Below are positions 8,892 through 17,623 of a stretch of 64,000 bases of DNA, piece by piece. Every line of letters begins with the position of its first letter. Positions within the stretch are counted from its first letter, which is position 1. The notes below the pieces were generated by a model. That model made no database searches. It saw only the letters and a list, made by a program, of their open reading frames with translations, and was not told where the DNA came from. The stretch comes from Acinetobacter brisouii CIP 110357 (GTDB taxonomy: Bacteria; Pseudomonadota; Gammaproteobacteria; Pseudomonadales; Moraxellaceae): positions 1,892,971 to 1,956,970 of the forward strand of contig NZ_KI530762.1 of the NCBI RefSeq assembly GCF_000488275.1, in the 5' to 3' direction. The translations under genes were made by a program, and so were the position numbers.

Positions 8892-9368
8892 ATGGCGAAA
8901 GCAACTGTAGTCAAGAAAAATAATGGCGGAACTATTGCACAAAATAAGCGTGCCCGTCATGATTATTTTATCGAAGAAAAATTTGAAGCGGGTCTTTCCC
9001 TACAGGGTTGGGAAGTCAAATCCTTGCGTGCTGGGCGTATGAGTCTGGTTGAGAGCTATATTATTTTTAAAAATAATGAAGCGTTTTTATTTGGCGCACA
9101 GATTCAGCCACTCTTGTCTGCCTCAACTCATGTCGTACCCGAAGCCACTCGCACTCGCAAACTATTACTGTCACGCCGTGAACTGGAACAGCTCACAGGC
9201 GCAGTAAATCAAAAAGGTTACACTTGTGTACCTTTAGCATGTTACTGGAAAGGACATTTGGCGAAACTGGAAATTGCGCTGGTAAAAGGTAAGCAACTCC
9301 ATGATAAACGCGCTACTGAAAAAGACCGCGACTGGCAACGTGATAAAGCCCGTATTTTTCACCGCTAA
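8892..9368 (+). CDS. smpB: SsrA-binding protein SmpB
   Basis: The 158-residue protein binds tmRNA and brings it to stalled ribosomes for trans-translation. The family start ([35 protein letters not shown]), the central SY(I) segment and the basic C-terminal tail ([25 protein letters not shown]) that mimics mRNA in the decoding centre are all present. It stands alone, with its own terminator downstream and the coaD gene divergent. Confidence 0.97.
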   Translation: MAKATVVKKNNGGTIAQNKRARHDYFIEEKFEAGLSLQGWEVKSLRAGRMSLVESYIIFKNNEAFLFGAQIQPLLSASTHVVPEATRTRKLLLSRRELEQLTGAVNQKGYTCVPLACYWKGHLAKLEIALVKGKQLHDKRATEKDRDWQRDKARIFHR

Positions 9369-9669
9369 ACCTGATTCTTTTAAAAGCGAAACCACTAGTT
9401 TCGCTTTTTTTATGCCTATAACTACAGCCTCTATGCTGATGCATTTAGCTCGATTTCTGCATTACTTAGCAGTTTTTCTGTATTCCGGTTTTACATTCAG
9501 CAGAAACAAAATAAAAATACAAACAATATCAACAACTTAAATTTTTAATTCCATTCTTATCTTATTTTTGGCTTTTTATGCAGTTTTTTACATAAGGTTT
9601 GCAATAAGCCTTATTTCTCAACAGCTTTTTTTCTGATTACGGTGTGACGATGCAATCAAGGGGCTTGTC
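9369..9669. other. Intergenic region between smpB and the sulfur cluster
   Basis: This 301-base gap holds the smpB terminator at its start. The rest is very AT-rich. Near its end there is an interrupted inverted repeat ATAAGG-N11-CCTTAT (9592-9614), about 55 bases before the first gene of the sulfur cluster and a possible regulator site. The ribosome site AAGGGG lies at the very end. I see no gene in it. Confidence 0.6.
9382..9411 (+). terminator. Intrinsic terminator after smpB
   Basis: The stem AAAGCGAAAC / GTTTCGCTTT with a short loop is followed by a run of seven T. Confidence 0.85.
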
Positions 9670-10869
9670 ATGTCTACTATTCAGCCAAATGCCAATATTA
9701 TTCAAAACGATCAAGAAGCGATTAATGCTGCCTATCAATTGGCAGATTTTGCTTTAGAACAACGCAATCTACGTGATCAACAACGCGTTTTACCTACCGA
9801 TGTCATTCAGCAACTCACTCAAAAAGGGCTGACTGGCATTCGTATTCCCAAAAACTATGGCGGCGCTTTTGTTTCAAATAAAACCTTAAGCCACGTGTTT
9901 CGTATCTTGGCGAAAGCCGATGCCAATGTTGGTCAAATTCCACAGAACCAGTTTGGGGTGCTCAATCTGATCGAGATTATGGGCACTGAAAAACAAAAAA
10001 AATGGGTTTATCAACAAATCTTGGCAGGTCGATTCTTGGCCAATGCAGGGCCTGAACGACATAGTAAAGACACCAAGACCTTGCATACCACACTCAATCT
10101 GGTCAATGGTCAATACGTCCTGACAGGTGAAAAGTTTTATTCGACAGGCAGCAGCTTTGCAGACTTACTGGCAGTCAAGGCACTGCATCCTGAAGGTCAT
10201 GTGGTGTTGGTCTTGGTTGAAAGACAACAACACGGCGTGGAAGTGATTGATGACTGGAATGGTTTTGGGCAACGTACCACATCCAGTGGCACAGTCAAAC
10301 TGCATCAGGTACAGGTTGACCCCGAACTGATTTTTGATGAACGTAAGCTTAGTGAAAGTGCAAATTATCGTGGTGCATATTCACAACTGCTACAAGTCTC
10401 AATTGATGTCGGAATTGCCGAAGCCGCTTTGCAAGATACGCTCAGTTCGGTACGCAAAGCCCGTCCAATCGTCGATGCTCAGGTGGAACGTGCCAATCAG
10501 GAATTATTTACCTTACAGGAAATTGGCAAGCTGGACATTTTACTCAATGCCAGTGTGCTCCTACTCAATAATGCTGCTGAACTCCTCGATGAGCTGGATC
10601 AGCTATCCAGTATAAGTGACGCTCAGGCTGCTCAAGCCTCGATTGCCGTTGCCGAAGCCAAAATTTATGCGCATCGTGCCGCACTGACCATTTCCGAAAA
10701 ACTGTTTGAACTCGGTGGCAGCCGCTCTTCTTTAAGCCAATACAACCTCGACCAGCACTGGCGCAATGCACGCGTGCATACCCTGCATGACCCAGTACGT
10801 TGGAAATATCATGCCTTGGGCAATTATTACTTAAACGGCGTTTACCCTGCACGCCACGCATGGATTTAA
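9670..10869 (+). CDS. SfnB/DszC-like acyl-CoA dehydrogenase-fold flavin oxidoreductase (first copy)
   Basis: The 399-residue protein belongs to the acyl-CoA-dehydrogenase superfamily branch of SfnB, DszC and related flavin-dependent monooxygenases. It has an N-terminal helical domain (LTQKGLTGIRIPKNYGG, about 50-66), a middle beta domain with GEKFYSTGSSFADLLAV and DDWNGFGQRTTSSGTV (about 150-215), and a C-terminal four-helix domain with ELGGSRSSLSQYNLDQHWRNARVHTLHDP. The last segment is the family fingerprint. It probably uses reduced flavin and oxygen on an organosulfur compound. First gene of a seven-gene cluster; 10 bases separate it from the paralogue downstream. Ribosome site AAGGGG. Confidence 0.85.
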   Translation: MSTIQPNANIIQNDQEAINAAYQLADFALEQRNLRDQQRVLPTDVIQQLTQKGLTGIRIPKNYGGAFVSNKTLSHVFRILAKADANVGQIPQNQFGVLNLIEIMGTEKQKKWVYQQILAGRFLANAGPERHSKDTKTLHTTLNLVNGQYVLTGEKFYSTGSSFADLLAVKALHPEGHVVLVLVERQQHGVEVIDDWNGFGQRTTSSGTVKLHQVQVDPELIFDERKLSESANYRGAYSQLLQVSIDVGIAEAALQDTLSSVRKARPIVDAQVERANQELFTLQEIGKLDILLNASVLLLNNAAELLDELDQLSSISDAQAAQASIAVAEAKIYAHRAALTISEKLFELGGSRSSLSQYNLDQHWRNARVHTLHDPVRWKYHALGNYYLNGVYPARHAWI

Positions 10870-10879
10870 GGAGAAAATC

Positions 10880-12103
10880 ATGACCTCCTATCAAGATTTT
10901 TGGGCGCAGCAGCCACAAGCACATACCACAGCGCATATTATCCGTTCAGATGCCGAAGCTTTGGCAATTGCTCGACAGCTCAGTCAGGAATTTAAGCAAC
11001 TGGCCGTTGAGCGTGATCAAGAGCGTCGCTTGCCTTTTGAAGAAATTCAGAAATTTAGTCAGTCTGGGTTATGGGCAATCACCGTGCCGAAACAATACGG
11101 TGGTGCAGAAGTCTCAAGTTGGACAGTCGCTCAGATTGTGGCGTTATTTAGTGGTGTAGATGGCTCAATCGGGCAAATTCCACAAAACCATTTTTATGCT
11201 TTAGAAGTGCTACGCAACACGGGCACAGAACAGCAAAAACAGCAGCTTTACCGTGAAGTCTTACAAGGTGCTCGTTTTGGCAATGCACTTGCCGAATTTA
11301 AAACCCGAAATGCAGCCCAGAAACATAGCCAGATTCAGACCGTTGAAGGTGGCTATCTCATTCAGGGTGAAAAGTTTTACTGCACAGGCAGTTTGTTTGC
11401 CCATCGTATTCCCACTTTAGTGAAAGATGCGCAAGAACGTGAGTTTTTGGCCTTTGTACCACGACATAGTGAAGGTCTAGAACTGATTGATGACTGGTCA
11501 GGTTTTGGACAACGCACCACAGGCAGCGGCACAGTCAAATTTAATCAGGTTTTTGTCGCAAAAGACGATGTGATTCCATTTGATTCGGCATTTACACAAC
11601 CAACCTTGGTCGGGCCTTTTGCCCAACTGATTCATGCCTCGATTGAAGTCGGGATTGCCCGCGCAGCTTTTGAAGAAACTCTGCAACGCGTCAAGCAAGC
11701 CCGCCCGTGGATTGATGCAGGAGTCGACTATGCAAGTCAAGACCCACTGACCTTGTATGAACTGGGTCAAGTTGCAGTCGATGTCAAAGCCAGTGAACTA
11801 CTCCTGAAACAGGCTGCCTATGCAGTCGATACTGCCAAACCGAAACCGACCGTAGACAATGTTGCCCATGCTTCGATTCAGGTGGCCAAGGTACGTGCGC
11901 ATAGCACCGATATTGCCCTGTTGGCGTCATCCAAACTGATTGAACTGGCAGGTAGCCGCGGCAGTCAGCGTAATGATGGTCTTGACCTGTACTGGCGTAA
12001 TGCACGGGTACATACCCTGCACGATGCGGCTCGCTGGAAATATTATTTTATTGGCAATTATGCATTGAACCACATTTTGCCACCGCGCCGAGGAACACTG
12101 TAA
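10880..12103 (+). CDS. SfnB family sulfur acquisition oxidoreductase (second copy)
   Basis: This 407-residue paralogue of the preceding gene shares its layout: GLWAITVPKQYGG, GEKFYCTGSLFAHRIPTLV, DDWSGFGQRTTGSGTV and ELAGSRGSQRNDGLDLYWRNARVHTLHDAARWKYYFIGNY. Similar SfnB proteins are linked to growth on dimethyl sulfone and other sulfonates when sulfate is scarce (family knowledge). AAGGAG lies ahead of the start, and the stop TAA overlaps the ATG of the next gene by one base, so the two are translationally coupled. Two diverged copies side by side suggest two substrates or two successive steps. Confidence 0.88.
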   Translation: MTSYQDFWAQQPQAHTTAHIIRSDAEALAIARQLSQEFKQLAVERDQERRLPFEEIQKFSQSGLWAITVPKQYGGAEVSSWTVAQIVALFSGVDGSIGQIPQNHFYALEVLRNTGTEQQKQQLYREVLQGARFGNALAEFKTRNAAQKHSQIQTVEGGYLIQGEKFYCTGSLFAHRIPTLVKDAQEREFLAFVPRHSEGLELIDDWSGFGQRTTGSGTVKFNQVFVAKDDVIPFDSAFTQPTLVGPFAQLIHASIEVGIARAAFEETLQRVKQARPWIDAGVDYASQDPLTLYELGQVAVDVKASELLLKQAAYAVDTAKPKPTVDNVAHASIQVAKVRAHSTDIALLASSKLIELAGSRGSQRNDGLDLYWRNARVHTLHDAARWKYYFIGNYALNHILPPRRGTL

Positions 12104-13491
12104 TGTCCAAGCAGATTTTACTGAATGCCTTTGACATGAACAGTGTTGGGCACATCAATCATGGTTTATGGACACATCCACGCGATCAATCCTACCGTTT
12201 TGATGAGCTGAGCTACTGGACAGATTTAGCCAAAACCCTTGAAAAAGGCTTGTTTGATGGCTTATTTATTGCCGACATTACAGGGGTTTATGATGTTTAT
12301 CAGAACAACCTCGATGTGACTTTACGCGAATCGGTACAACTGCCGAGCAATGACCCTGCCACCCTGATTTCTGCAATGGCAAGTGTCACTGAGCATTTGG
12401 GGTTTGGCTTAACGGTAAATTTAAGCTATGAACATCCCTATCAACTGGCACGGCGCTTTGCCAGTCTAGACCACCTGACGCGTGGACGAATTGGCTGGAA
12501 TATCGTCACAGGCTACCTCGACAGTGCCGAACGCCTGATTGGTCAGTCAGAGCTGAAAGATCATGACTTACGTTATGAGCAAGCTGAAGAATTTTTAGAG
12601 CTATCTTACAAGTTCTGGCAAGACTCATGGGAAGATGATGCTGTCCTGAAAGACAAGCAGCAACGCATCTTTACCGATCCAAGCAAGGTTCATGCGATTC
12701 AGCATCACGGGCGCTTCTTCCAAAGTGAAGGCGTGTTTCAGGTTGCCCCATCTCCGCAGCGCACCCCTGTGTTGTTTCAGGCAGGCGCATCGCCACGTGG
12801 CATGCAGTTTGCCACACGCCATGCCGAATGTGTGTTTATCGGTGGTGATCGCCCTGAGAAAATTCGTCAGCAAGTGCAGCGCCTGCGTCAACTGGCACAA
12901 GAGCAAGGACGCGATCCTCATTCGATTAAAGTCTTTGTCGGTATTACCGTAGTGACTGCGGCAACATCTGCCGAAGCGCAGGAAAAATTTAAAGAATATC
13001 AGCACTACGCCAGCCCTGAAGCAGGTTTGGCACATTATTCCAGTTCGGTTGGCATCGACCTTGCCCAATTTGCCAATGATGAAGCCATTCCTTATCAACA
13101 CACCAACAGCATTGCTTCGGTCAATCAGAAATTTAAAGAACAGCGCATCACCCCACAGGATTTGAAACAACAGCATGTTTTGGGTGGGCGTTATCCGCTC
13201 TTTGTCGGCAGTGGTGCCGAAGTTGCCGAGCAACTGATTGAACTGCTAGATCAAACCGACATTGATGGCTTTAACCTGACCCGCACCATCACCCCCGAAT
13301 CACATGAAGATTTTATTCAGTATGTGATTCCTGAGTGGCAGCAGCGCGGACGTTACAAAACTGCTTATGCCGATGGCACGTTGCGTCACAAGATTTTTGC
13401 ACAAGGCAATCAACTGCCTACTCAACATCCTGCACGTCAGGGCAAAACGCAAACACAGACATTATCAAATGCTGTCGCATTCGGCGGCTAA
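12103..13491 (+). CDS. NtaA/SnaA/DszA family FMN-dependent monooxygenase
   Basis: The 462-residue protein is a two-component flavin monooxygenase of the bacterial luciferase superfamily: LNAFDMNSVGHINHGLWTHP at the N-terminus, HLTRGRIGWNIVTGYLDSAERLIG (about 122-145) and SPQRTPVLFQAGASPRGMQFATRHAE (about 218-243). DszA opens dibenzothiophene sulfone, SfnG cleaves dimethyl sulfone and NtaA attacks nitrilotriacetate; the specific substrate here is unknown. Such enzymes need FMNH2 from a separate reductase, and no dedicated reductase gene is in this cluster. The C-terminal segment QTQTLS is repeated at the start of the next protein. Confidence 0.88.
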   Translation: MSKQILLNAFDMNSVGHINHGLWTHPRDQSYRFDELSYWTDLAKTLEKGLFDGLFIADITGVYDVYQNNLDVTLRESVQLPSNDPATLISAMASVTEHLGFGLTVNLSYEHPYQLARRFASLDHLTRGRIGWNIVTGYLDSAERLIGQSELKDHDLRYEQAEEFLELSYKFWQDSWEDDAVLKDKQQRIFTDPSKVHAIQHHGRFFQSEGVFQVAPSPQRTPVLFQAGASPRGMQFATRHAECVFIGGDRPEKIRQQVQRLRQLAQEQGRDPHSIKVFVGITVVTAATSAEAQEKFKEYQHYASPEAGLAHYSSSVGIDLAQFANDEAIPYQHTNSIASVNQKFKEQRITPQDLKQQHVLGGRYPLFVGSGAEVAEQLIELLDQTDIDGFNLTRTITPESHEDFIQYVIPEWQQRGRYKTAYADGTLRHKIFAQGNQLPTQHPARQGKTQTQTLSNAVAFGG

Positions 13492-13538
13492 ACACACAAT
13501 TTTGAGATATTTTTCATGGGACAAACACAGACATTATC
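13450..13538 (+). repeat. 17-base direct repeat across a gene junction
   Basis: CAAACACAGACATTATC occurs at 13450-13466, near the end of the monooxygenase gene, and again at 13522-13538, at the start of the MetQ-like gene. Both copies are read in the frame giving QTQTLS. The copies start 72 bases apart and probably arose by local duplication. Confidence 0.8.
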
Positions 13539-14352
13539 GGGTAAGAAAATCGCCAGCATTGGCGTAGTGGTAGTTGCCGTTATCGCAGGCTTATTTGCAT
13601 GGAATCAGCACCGTCAGGCGCAAAGTAAAGAACTGGTGATCGGGATTACCCCTGCTTTTGCCAATACCTTGCAAGTCGCAGCCAATGAAGCCAAGAAACA
13701 AGGGCTAAATGTCAAACTGGTGGAGTTTTCCGACTGGAACACCCCGAACATTACCCTGAATCATGGCGATATTGATGCCAACTTTTTCCAGCACCAACCG
13801 TTTTTAAATAATGCGATTAAAGAAGGTAAATACGAACTCAAACCTTTTGCCGCGGGCGCTGCATCACGCGTTGGGCTTTATTCGAAAAAATACACGAGCC
13901 TTGATGCCTTGCCGAACAAAGCGCGTGTTGCTGTGCCGAATGACCCAGTCAACGAAGGTCGTGCCTTATTGTTATTACAACAAGCCAAACTGATTACCTT
14001 AAAAGACCCAAGCAATTATTTATCAAATTTAAAAGATATTGTGGCAAATCCAAAAGACTTACAATTCGTTGAAATGGAAGGCCCACAAACTGCCCGTGCA
14101 GTCGATGATGTCGATTTGGCATTCAGCTATCCGCATTATTTAAACCTTGCCAAGACCATCGATCCGAAAAAAGCCTTGCTACTGAATAATCAAGAAGACA
14201 AACGCTATGCAATTTTATTTGTAGTACGTAAAGACTATAAAGATGAAGGTGGTCGCTTACAAAAATTTGTCGATATTTATCAACACTCGCCACAAGTCAA
14301 AGCATCACTCAATGCAGAAATTGGCTCTGGGCTGTGGTATGCAGGGTGGTAA
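13516..14352 (+). CDS. MetQ/NlpA family ABC-transporter substrate-binding protein (first copy)
   Basis: The 278-residue protein has the NlpA/MetQ fold: LVIGITPAFANTLQVAANEAKKQGLNVKLVEFSDWNTPN, then DANFFQHQPFLNNAIKE, GLYSKKYTSLDALPNKARVAVPNDPVNEGRALLLL and ALLLNNQEDKRYAILFVVRKD. Usual members bind methionine; the setting suggests an organosulfur ligand. A single hydrophobic segment (about residues 11-29) precedes the domain, but there is no lipobox cysteine, so it looks membrane-anchored rather than a lipoprotein. It shares its transporter partners (MetN, MetI) with a second binding protein immediately downstream. Confidence 0.87.
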   Translation: MGQTQTLSGKKIASIGVVVVAVIAGLFAWNQHRQAQSKELVIGITPAFANTLQVAANEAKKQGLNVKLVEFSDWNTPNITLNHGDIDANFFQHQPFLNNAIKEGKYELKPFAAGAASRVGLYSKKYTSLDALPNKARVAVPNDPVNEGRALLLLQQAKLITLKDPSNYLSNLKDIVANPKDLQFVEMEGPQTARAVDDVDLAFSYPHYLNLAKTIDPKKALLLNNQEDKRYAILFVVRKDYKDEGGRLQKFVDIYQHSPQVKASLNAEIGSGLWYAGW

Positions 14353-14354
14353 CA

Positions 14355-15185
14355 ATGTCAGGACTATTAAAATCTCGCCCTTTAATTATAAGTTTTGTCG
14401 TAGTTTTGGCTATTTTTGGCTTGGCAGGCTATCGGTATATTCAGCAAAAAAATCAGGACAATGTGCTCACCATCGGCATTAGCCCACCCTATAAAGATCT
14501 ACTTCAAAGCGTTGCAGATGATGTTGAAAAACAAGGCATTCATGTCAAACTGGTCGAATTTTCTGATTGGCAAGCCCCCAATATTGCAGTGCAAAATGGT
14601 GATATTGATGCCAACTTTTTTCAGCAAAGTGTTTATCTAAAAAATGCGATTCGCCAAACTCATTTTAATTTACATGCTTTCGCTGTTGGAACTGGTAGCC
14701 ATGTTGGGCTTTATTCAAAGAAATACCATTCGCTCGCAGAGTTACCTGAACATGCCCGAATTGTCATTCCAAGTGACCCAGTCAATTTGGCTCGCGCATT
14801 AATTTTATTAGATAAAGCGAAACTCATTCAGTTAAAAGATGCCAAAAATGAGCTTTCTACCCGACAAGATATTATTTCCAATCCTAAACAATTTCAATTT
14901 GTTGAAGTTGAAGGTCCTCAAACTGCACGTGCCATTGATGATGCTGATTTAATTTTTGGTTATCCACATTATTTAAAAATGGCAAAAACAGCAAACCCTA
15001 AAGATGCTCTTTTCTTAGATCCAATTGATAAAAAATATGCCATTCTTTTTGTAACACGCGGCGATTATCAAGATAAAAATCAAAAACTTGCCACCTTTGT
15101 TCAAACATTCCAACACTCAGCAAAAGTTCAACAAATTTTAGATAAAGATTTTGGTCAAGGTCTCTGGTTTAAAGGTTGGCAATAG
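14355..15185 (+). CDS. MetQ/NlpA family ABC-transporter substrate-binding protein (second copy)
   Basis: The 276-residue paralogue starts at the ATG at 14355, two bases after the previous stop. It repeats the same landmarks: LTIGISPPYKDLLQSVADDVEKQGIHVKLVEFSDWQAPN, DANFFQQSVYLKNAIRQ, GLYSKKYHSLAELPEHARIVIPSDPVNLARALILL and KYAILFVTRGDYQ. The pocket-forming segments differ (TPAFANTL versus SPPYKDLL), which hints at a different ligand. Again there is an N-terminal hydrophobic segment (about 9-24) without a lipobox cysteine. Codon usage is slightly more AT-rich than in the first copy. Confidence 0.87.
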   Translation: MSGLLKSRPLIISFVVVLAIFGLAGYRYIQQKNQDNVLTIGISPPYKDLLQSVADDVEKQGIHVKLVEFSDWQAPNIAVQNGDIDANFFQQSVYLKNAIRQTHFNLHAFAVGTGSHVGLYSKKYHSLAELPEHARIVIPSDPVNLARALILLDKAKLIQLKDAKNELSTRQDIISNPKQFQFVEVEGPQTARAIDDADLIFGYPHYLKMAKTANPKDALFLDPIDKKYAILFVTRGDYQDKNQKLATFVQTFQHSAKVQQILDKDFGQGLWFKGWQ

Positions 15186-15197
15186 GAGATAAGCAAT

Positions 15198-16265
15198 ATG
15201 GTTAGTTTTGGGACATCGCTCGAATTTAGTACACCGCATATCAAAATTCGCAACCTGAATAAATATTATGCGGGACAAAGCCAACAGGTTCATGCCTTAA
15301 AAGACATTCAGCTGGATATTCCGCAAGGGCATATTTTTGGCATTATCGGTAAAAGTGGTGCAGGAAAATCTTCTCTAATACGCAGCCTGAATGGTCTGGA
15401 ACAGCCATCGAGTGGTCAAATCCTGATTCATCAACAGGATTTGACCCAGCTCAAACATGCCGAGCTGATTCAACTGCGTCAGAAACTCGGCATGATTTTT
15501 CAGCATTTCAATTTAATGTCTGCCAAAACCGTTTGGGAAAATGTCGCCTTGCCACTAAAAATTGCAGGCGTTGCCAAAGCCGAAATTGCTTCACGTGTCG
15601 ATCACGTGCTGGAGTTGGTCGGGCTCAGTGAAAAAGCCGAGCACTACCCTGCCCAACTTTCAGGTGGACAAAAACAGCGTGTCGGCATTGCCCGTGCCTT
15701 GGTGCATCAACCTGAAATCTTGCTCTGTGATGAAGCCACTTCAGCACTCGATCCAGAAAGCACCGCAACCATTTTGGCTTTGCTGAAAAAAATCAATCAG
15801 GAACTGGGTATTACCATTGTGTTGATTACCCATGAAATGCAGGTCATTCGTGACATTTGCGATGAAGTGGTGGTGATTGATCATGGTGAAATTGTCGAGT
15901 CTGGTGCAGTCTGGTCGGTATTTTCCAATCCTCAACAGCAGATTACCCAAGAACTGCTGAACTTGGAACAACTGGATTTTGGTATTGCCTTAACTGCTGA
16001 TGCCAGCCCTGAACATACCCAAAAAATTCTGCAAATCGAATATGCACACCGTGCCGATCAGGCATTTGACTTTAACCAACTTCTGCAACAGTTTCAGTCA
16101 CCTATACAGGTTCTGCAAAGCCATATTGATCAGATCCAGCACTATATCGTGGCACGTTTGGTGATTGCAGTTGCCACAGATAGTCAAACACCTGATTTAC
16201 AAGATTGGCAGCATATTCAGCATTTACAACTCAAGGAGCTTGGTTATGCAAGATCAGCTATTTGA
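15198..16265 (+). CDS. metN: Methionine-type ABC transporter ATP-binding protein MetN
   Basis: The 355-residue ATPase has Walker A IIGKSGAGKSSLIR (near 50), the signature LSGGQKQRVGIARAL, Walker B ILLCDEATSALDPES and the H-loop ITHEMQVI. A C-terminal NIL (ACT-like) domain (about 270-350) is present, which in MetN binds methionine and inhibits transport from inside. It energises MetI together with the two MetQ-like proteins upstream. AGGAG precedes the start. Its end overlaps the permease gene by 20 bases. Confidence 0.92.
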   Translation: MVSFGTSLEFSTPHIKIRNLNKYYAGQSQQVHALKDIQLDIPQGHIFGIIGKSGAGKSSLIRSLNGLEQPSSGQILIHQQDLTQLKHAELIQLRQKLGMIFQHFNLMSAKTVWENVALPLKIAGVAKAEIASRVDHVLELVGLSEKAEHYPAQLSGGQKQRVGIARALVHQPEILLCDEATSALDPESTATILALLKKINQELGITIVLITHEMQVIRDICDEVVVIDHGEIVESGAVWSVFSNPQQQITQELLNLEQLDFGIALTADASPEHTQKILQIEYAHRADQAFDFNQLLQQFQSPIQVLQSHIDQIQHYIVARLVIAVATDSQTPDLQDWQHIQHLQLKELGYARSAI

Positions 16266-16905
16266 TTTATTACTGACAGGCACACTCGACACTTTAGTCA
16301 TGGTCGGCTTATCGGCACTGATTGCCTTGCTGATCGGTTTACCACTTGCGGTCATCTTGGTCAGCACATCTTCTCAAGGCATTTTTCCTTCCACCAGAAT
16401 CAATCAACCGATTGGCTGGGTCATCAACATTACCCGTTCTGTGCCTTTCCTGATTTTAATGGTGGCACTGATTCCAATTACCCGCTGGATTGTCGGGACG
16501 AGTTACGGTGTTTGGGCAGCGATTGTGCCTTTATCATTGGCAGCTACGCCATTTTTCGCGCGGATTGCTGAAGTGAGTTTAAGAGAAGTCGATCATGGTC
16601 TGATTGAAGCTGCGCAAGCTATGGGCTGTAACCATAAGCAGATTATCTGGCATGTGCTGTTGCCTGAAGCTTTACCTGGAATTGTCGCGGGATTTACCGT
16701 AACCATTGTCACCATGATTAACTCATCGGCCATTGCAGGCGCGATTGGCGCAGGCGGTTTGGGCGATGTGGCTTATCGTTATGGTTATCAGCGTTTTGAT
16801 TTACAGATTATGTTTGCGGTGATTGTGGTGTTGGTGATTCTAGTGATGCTGATTCAAGCCACTGGCGATCAACTGGCACGCCAACTGGATAAACGTAAAT
16901 TGTGA
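16246..16905 (+). CDS. metI: Methionine-type ABC transporter permease MetI
   Basis: The 219-residue inner-membrane permease starts at the ATG at 16246, behind AAGGAG and inside the end of metN. It has five or six hydrophobic segments and the cytoplasmic coupling helix EAAQAMGCNHKQIIWHVLLPEALPGI (about 125-150), the EAA motif that contacts MetN. A second motif, SSAIAGAIGAGGLGDVAYRYGYQRFD, is typical for MetI. It is the last gene of the sulfur cluster and is followed by a terminator. Confidence 0.93.
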   Translation: MQDQLFDLLLTGTLDTLVMVGLSALIALLIGLPLAVILVSTSSQGIFPSTRINQPIGWVINITRSVPFLILMVALIPITRWIVGTSYGVWAAIVPLSLAATPFFARIAEVSLREVDHGLIEAAQAMGCNHKQIIWHVLLPEALPGIVAGFTVTIVTMINSSAIAGAIGAGGLGDVAYRYGYQRFDLQIMFAVIVVLVILVMLIQATGDQLARQLDKRKL

Positions 16906-16932
16906 TTGACGATTGAATTGATTTTTCAACAT

Positions 16933-16968
16933 ACGCTGACTGGATTCACTCTCAAGTCAGCGTTTTTT
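16933..16968 (+). terminator. Intrinsic terminator after the sulfur cluster
   Basis: ACGCTGACT and its near complement AAGTCAGCG form a stem around a 12-base loop, followed by six T. Confidence 0.8.
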
Positions 16969-17018
16969 AATGATTATTTTTTCGATGATTTTTAGCTTTG
17001 AATGCTGAAAAAGCAAAT

Positions 17019-17579
17019 TTAGGCTGAATGATTCAGGCGATTCAACATGAGCGCGATATATTCACCAAACCAGATGGCTGTATCCAAATCACCTTGCGGT
17101 GGGGTAATTTCGACAGGTGCATTGTTGGATTGGGTCATGAGTCCCAAATGGCTGGCCAAACGGTTTAAATCGGTGTCTTTTTGCCCTGTCGATAACAACG
17201 GTAAACCTGTCCAAAGCATGCCATGCTGCATGGCAAACAAGTTAATTTGCTGCAACACAGAAAGTTTGTCACCGCTTAAACCACCCGAATTGGTAAAGCC
17301 TGCGGCAAGTTTGCCTTGCCACAAACGGTTAATCCAGCGCTTTGAGGTTGAGTCCATAAACATTTTGAACTGCCCCGTAACACTGCCCATATAAGTCGGA
17401 CAGCCTAGAACAATGCCATGTGCCTGATCCAGCTTGTCCCAATCCACATGCTCAATCGACATGACATGCGTGGTCACGCCAATTTGCGCTGCGCCTTTGG
17501 CAATGTATTGGGCAACTTTTGCGGTATGCCCATACGGGCTGTGGTAAACAATAGCAAGGGATTTAGGCAACGTCGTCAT
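17019..17579 (-). CDS. Flavodoxin family protein / NAD(P)H:quinone reductase-like
   Basis: The 186-residue protein has the flavodoxin-like FMN-binding pattern of WrbA-type proteins: YHSPYGHTAKVAQYIAKGA (phosphate loop, near 12), GIVLGCPTYMGSVTGQFKMFMDST (about 54-77) and KLAAGFTNSGGLSGDK. It should be a cytosolic flavoprotein that reduces quinones by two electrons or moves electrons. It is convergent with the sulfur cluster and could supply flavin electrons to the monooxygenases, but no evidence ties them. A paralogue lies at 42749-43303. Confidence 0.87.
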   Translation of the reverse strand: MTTLPKSLAIVYHSPYGHTAKVAQYIAKGAAQIGVTTHVMSIEHVDWDKLDQAHGIVLGCPTYMGSVTGQFKMFMDSTSKRWINRLWQGKLAAGFTNSGGLSGDKLSVLQQINLFAMQHGMLWTGLPLLSTGQKDTDLNRLASHLGLMTQSNNAPVEITPPQGDLDTAIWFGEYIALMLNRLNHSA

Positions 17580-17623
17580 TATTGAGAATCAATAGCAAAA
17601 AATCCCGAGCAGTTTAGCATGAA

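Noticed and set aside
10565..10936. Minus-strand frame in the first SfnB-like gene
   Set aside because: It is a shadow of the coding strand, without a ribosome site and crossing two genes.
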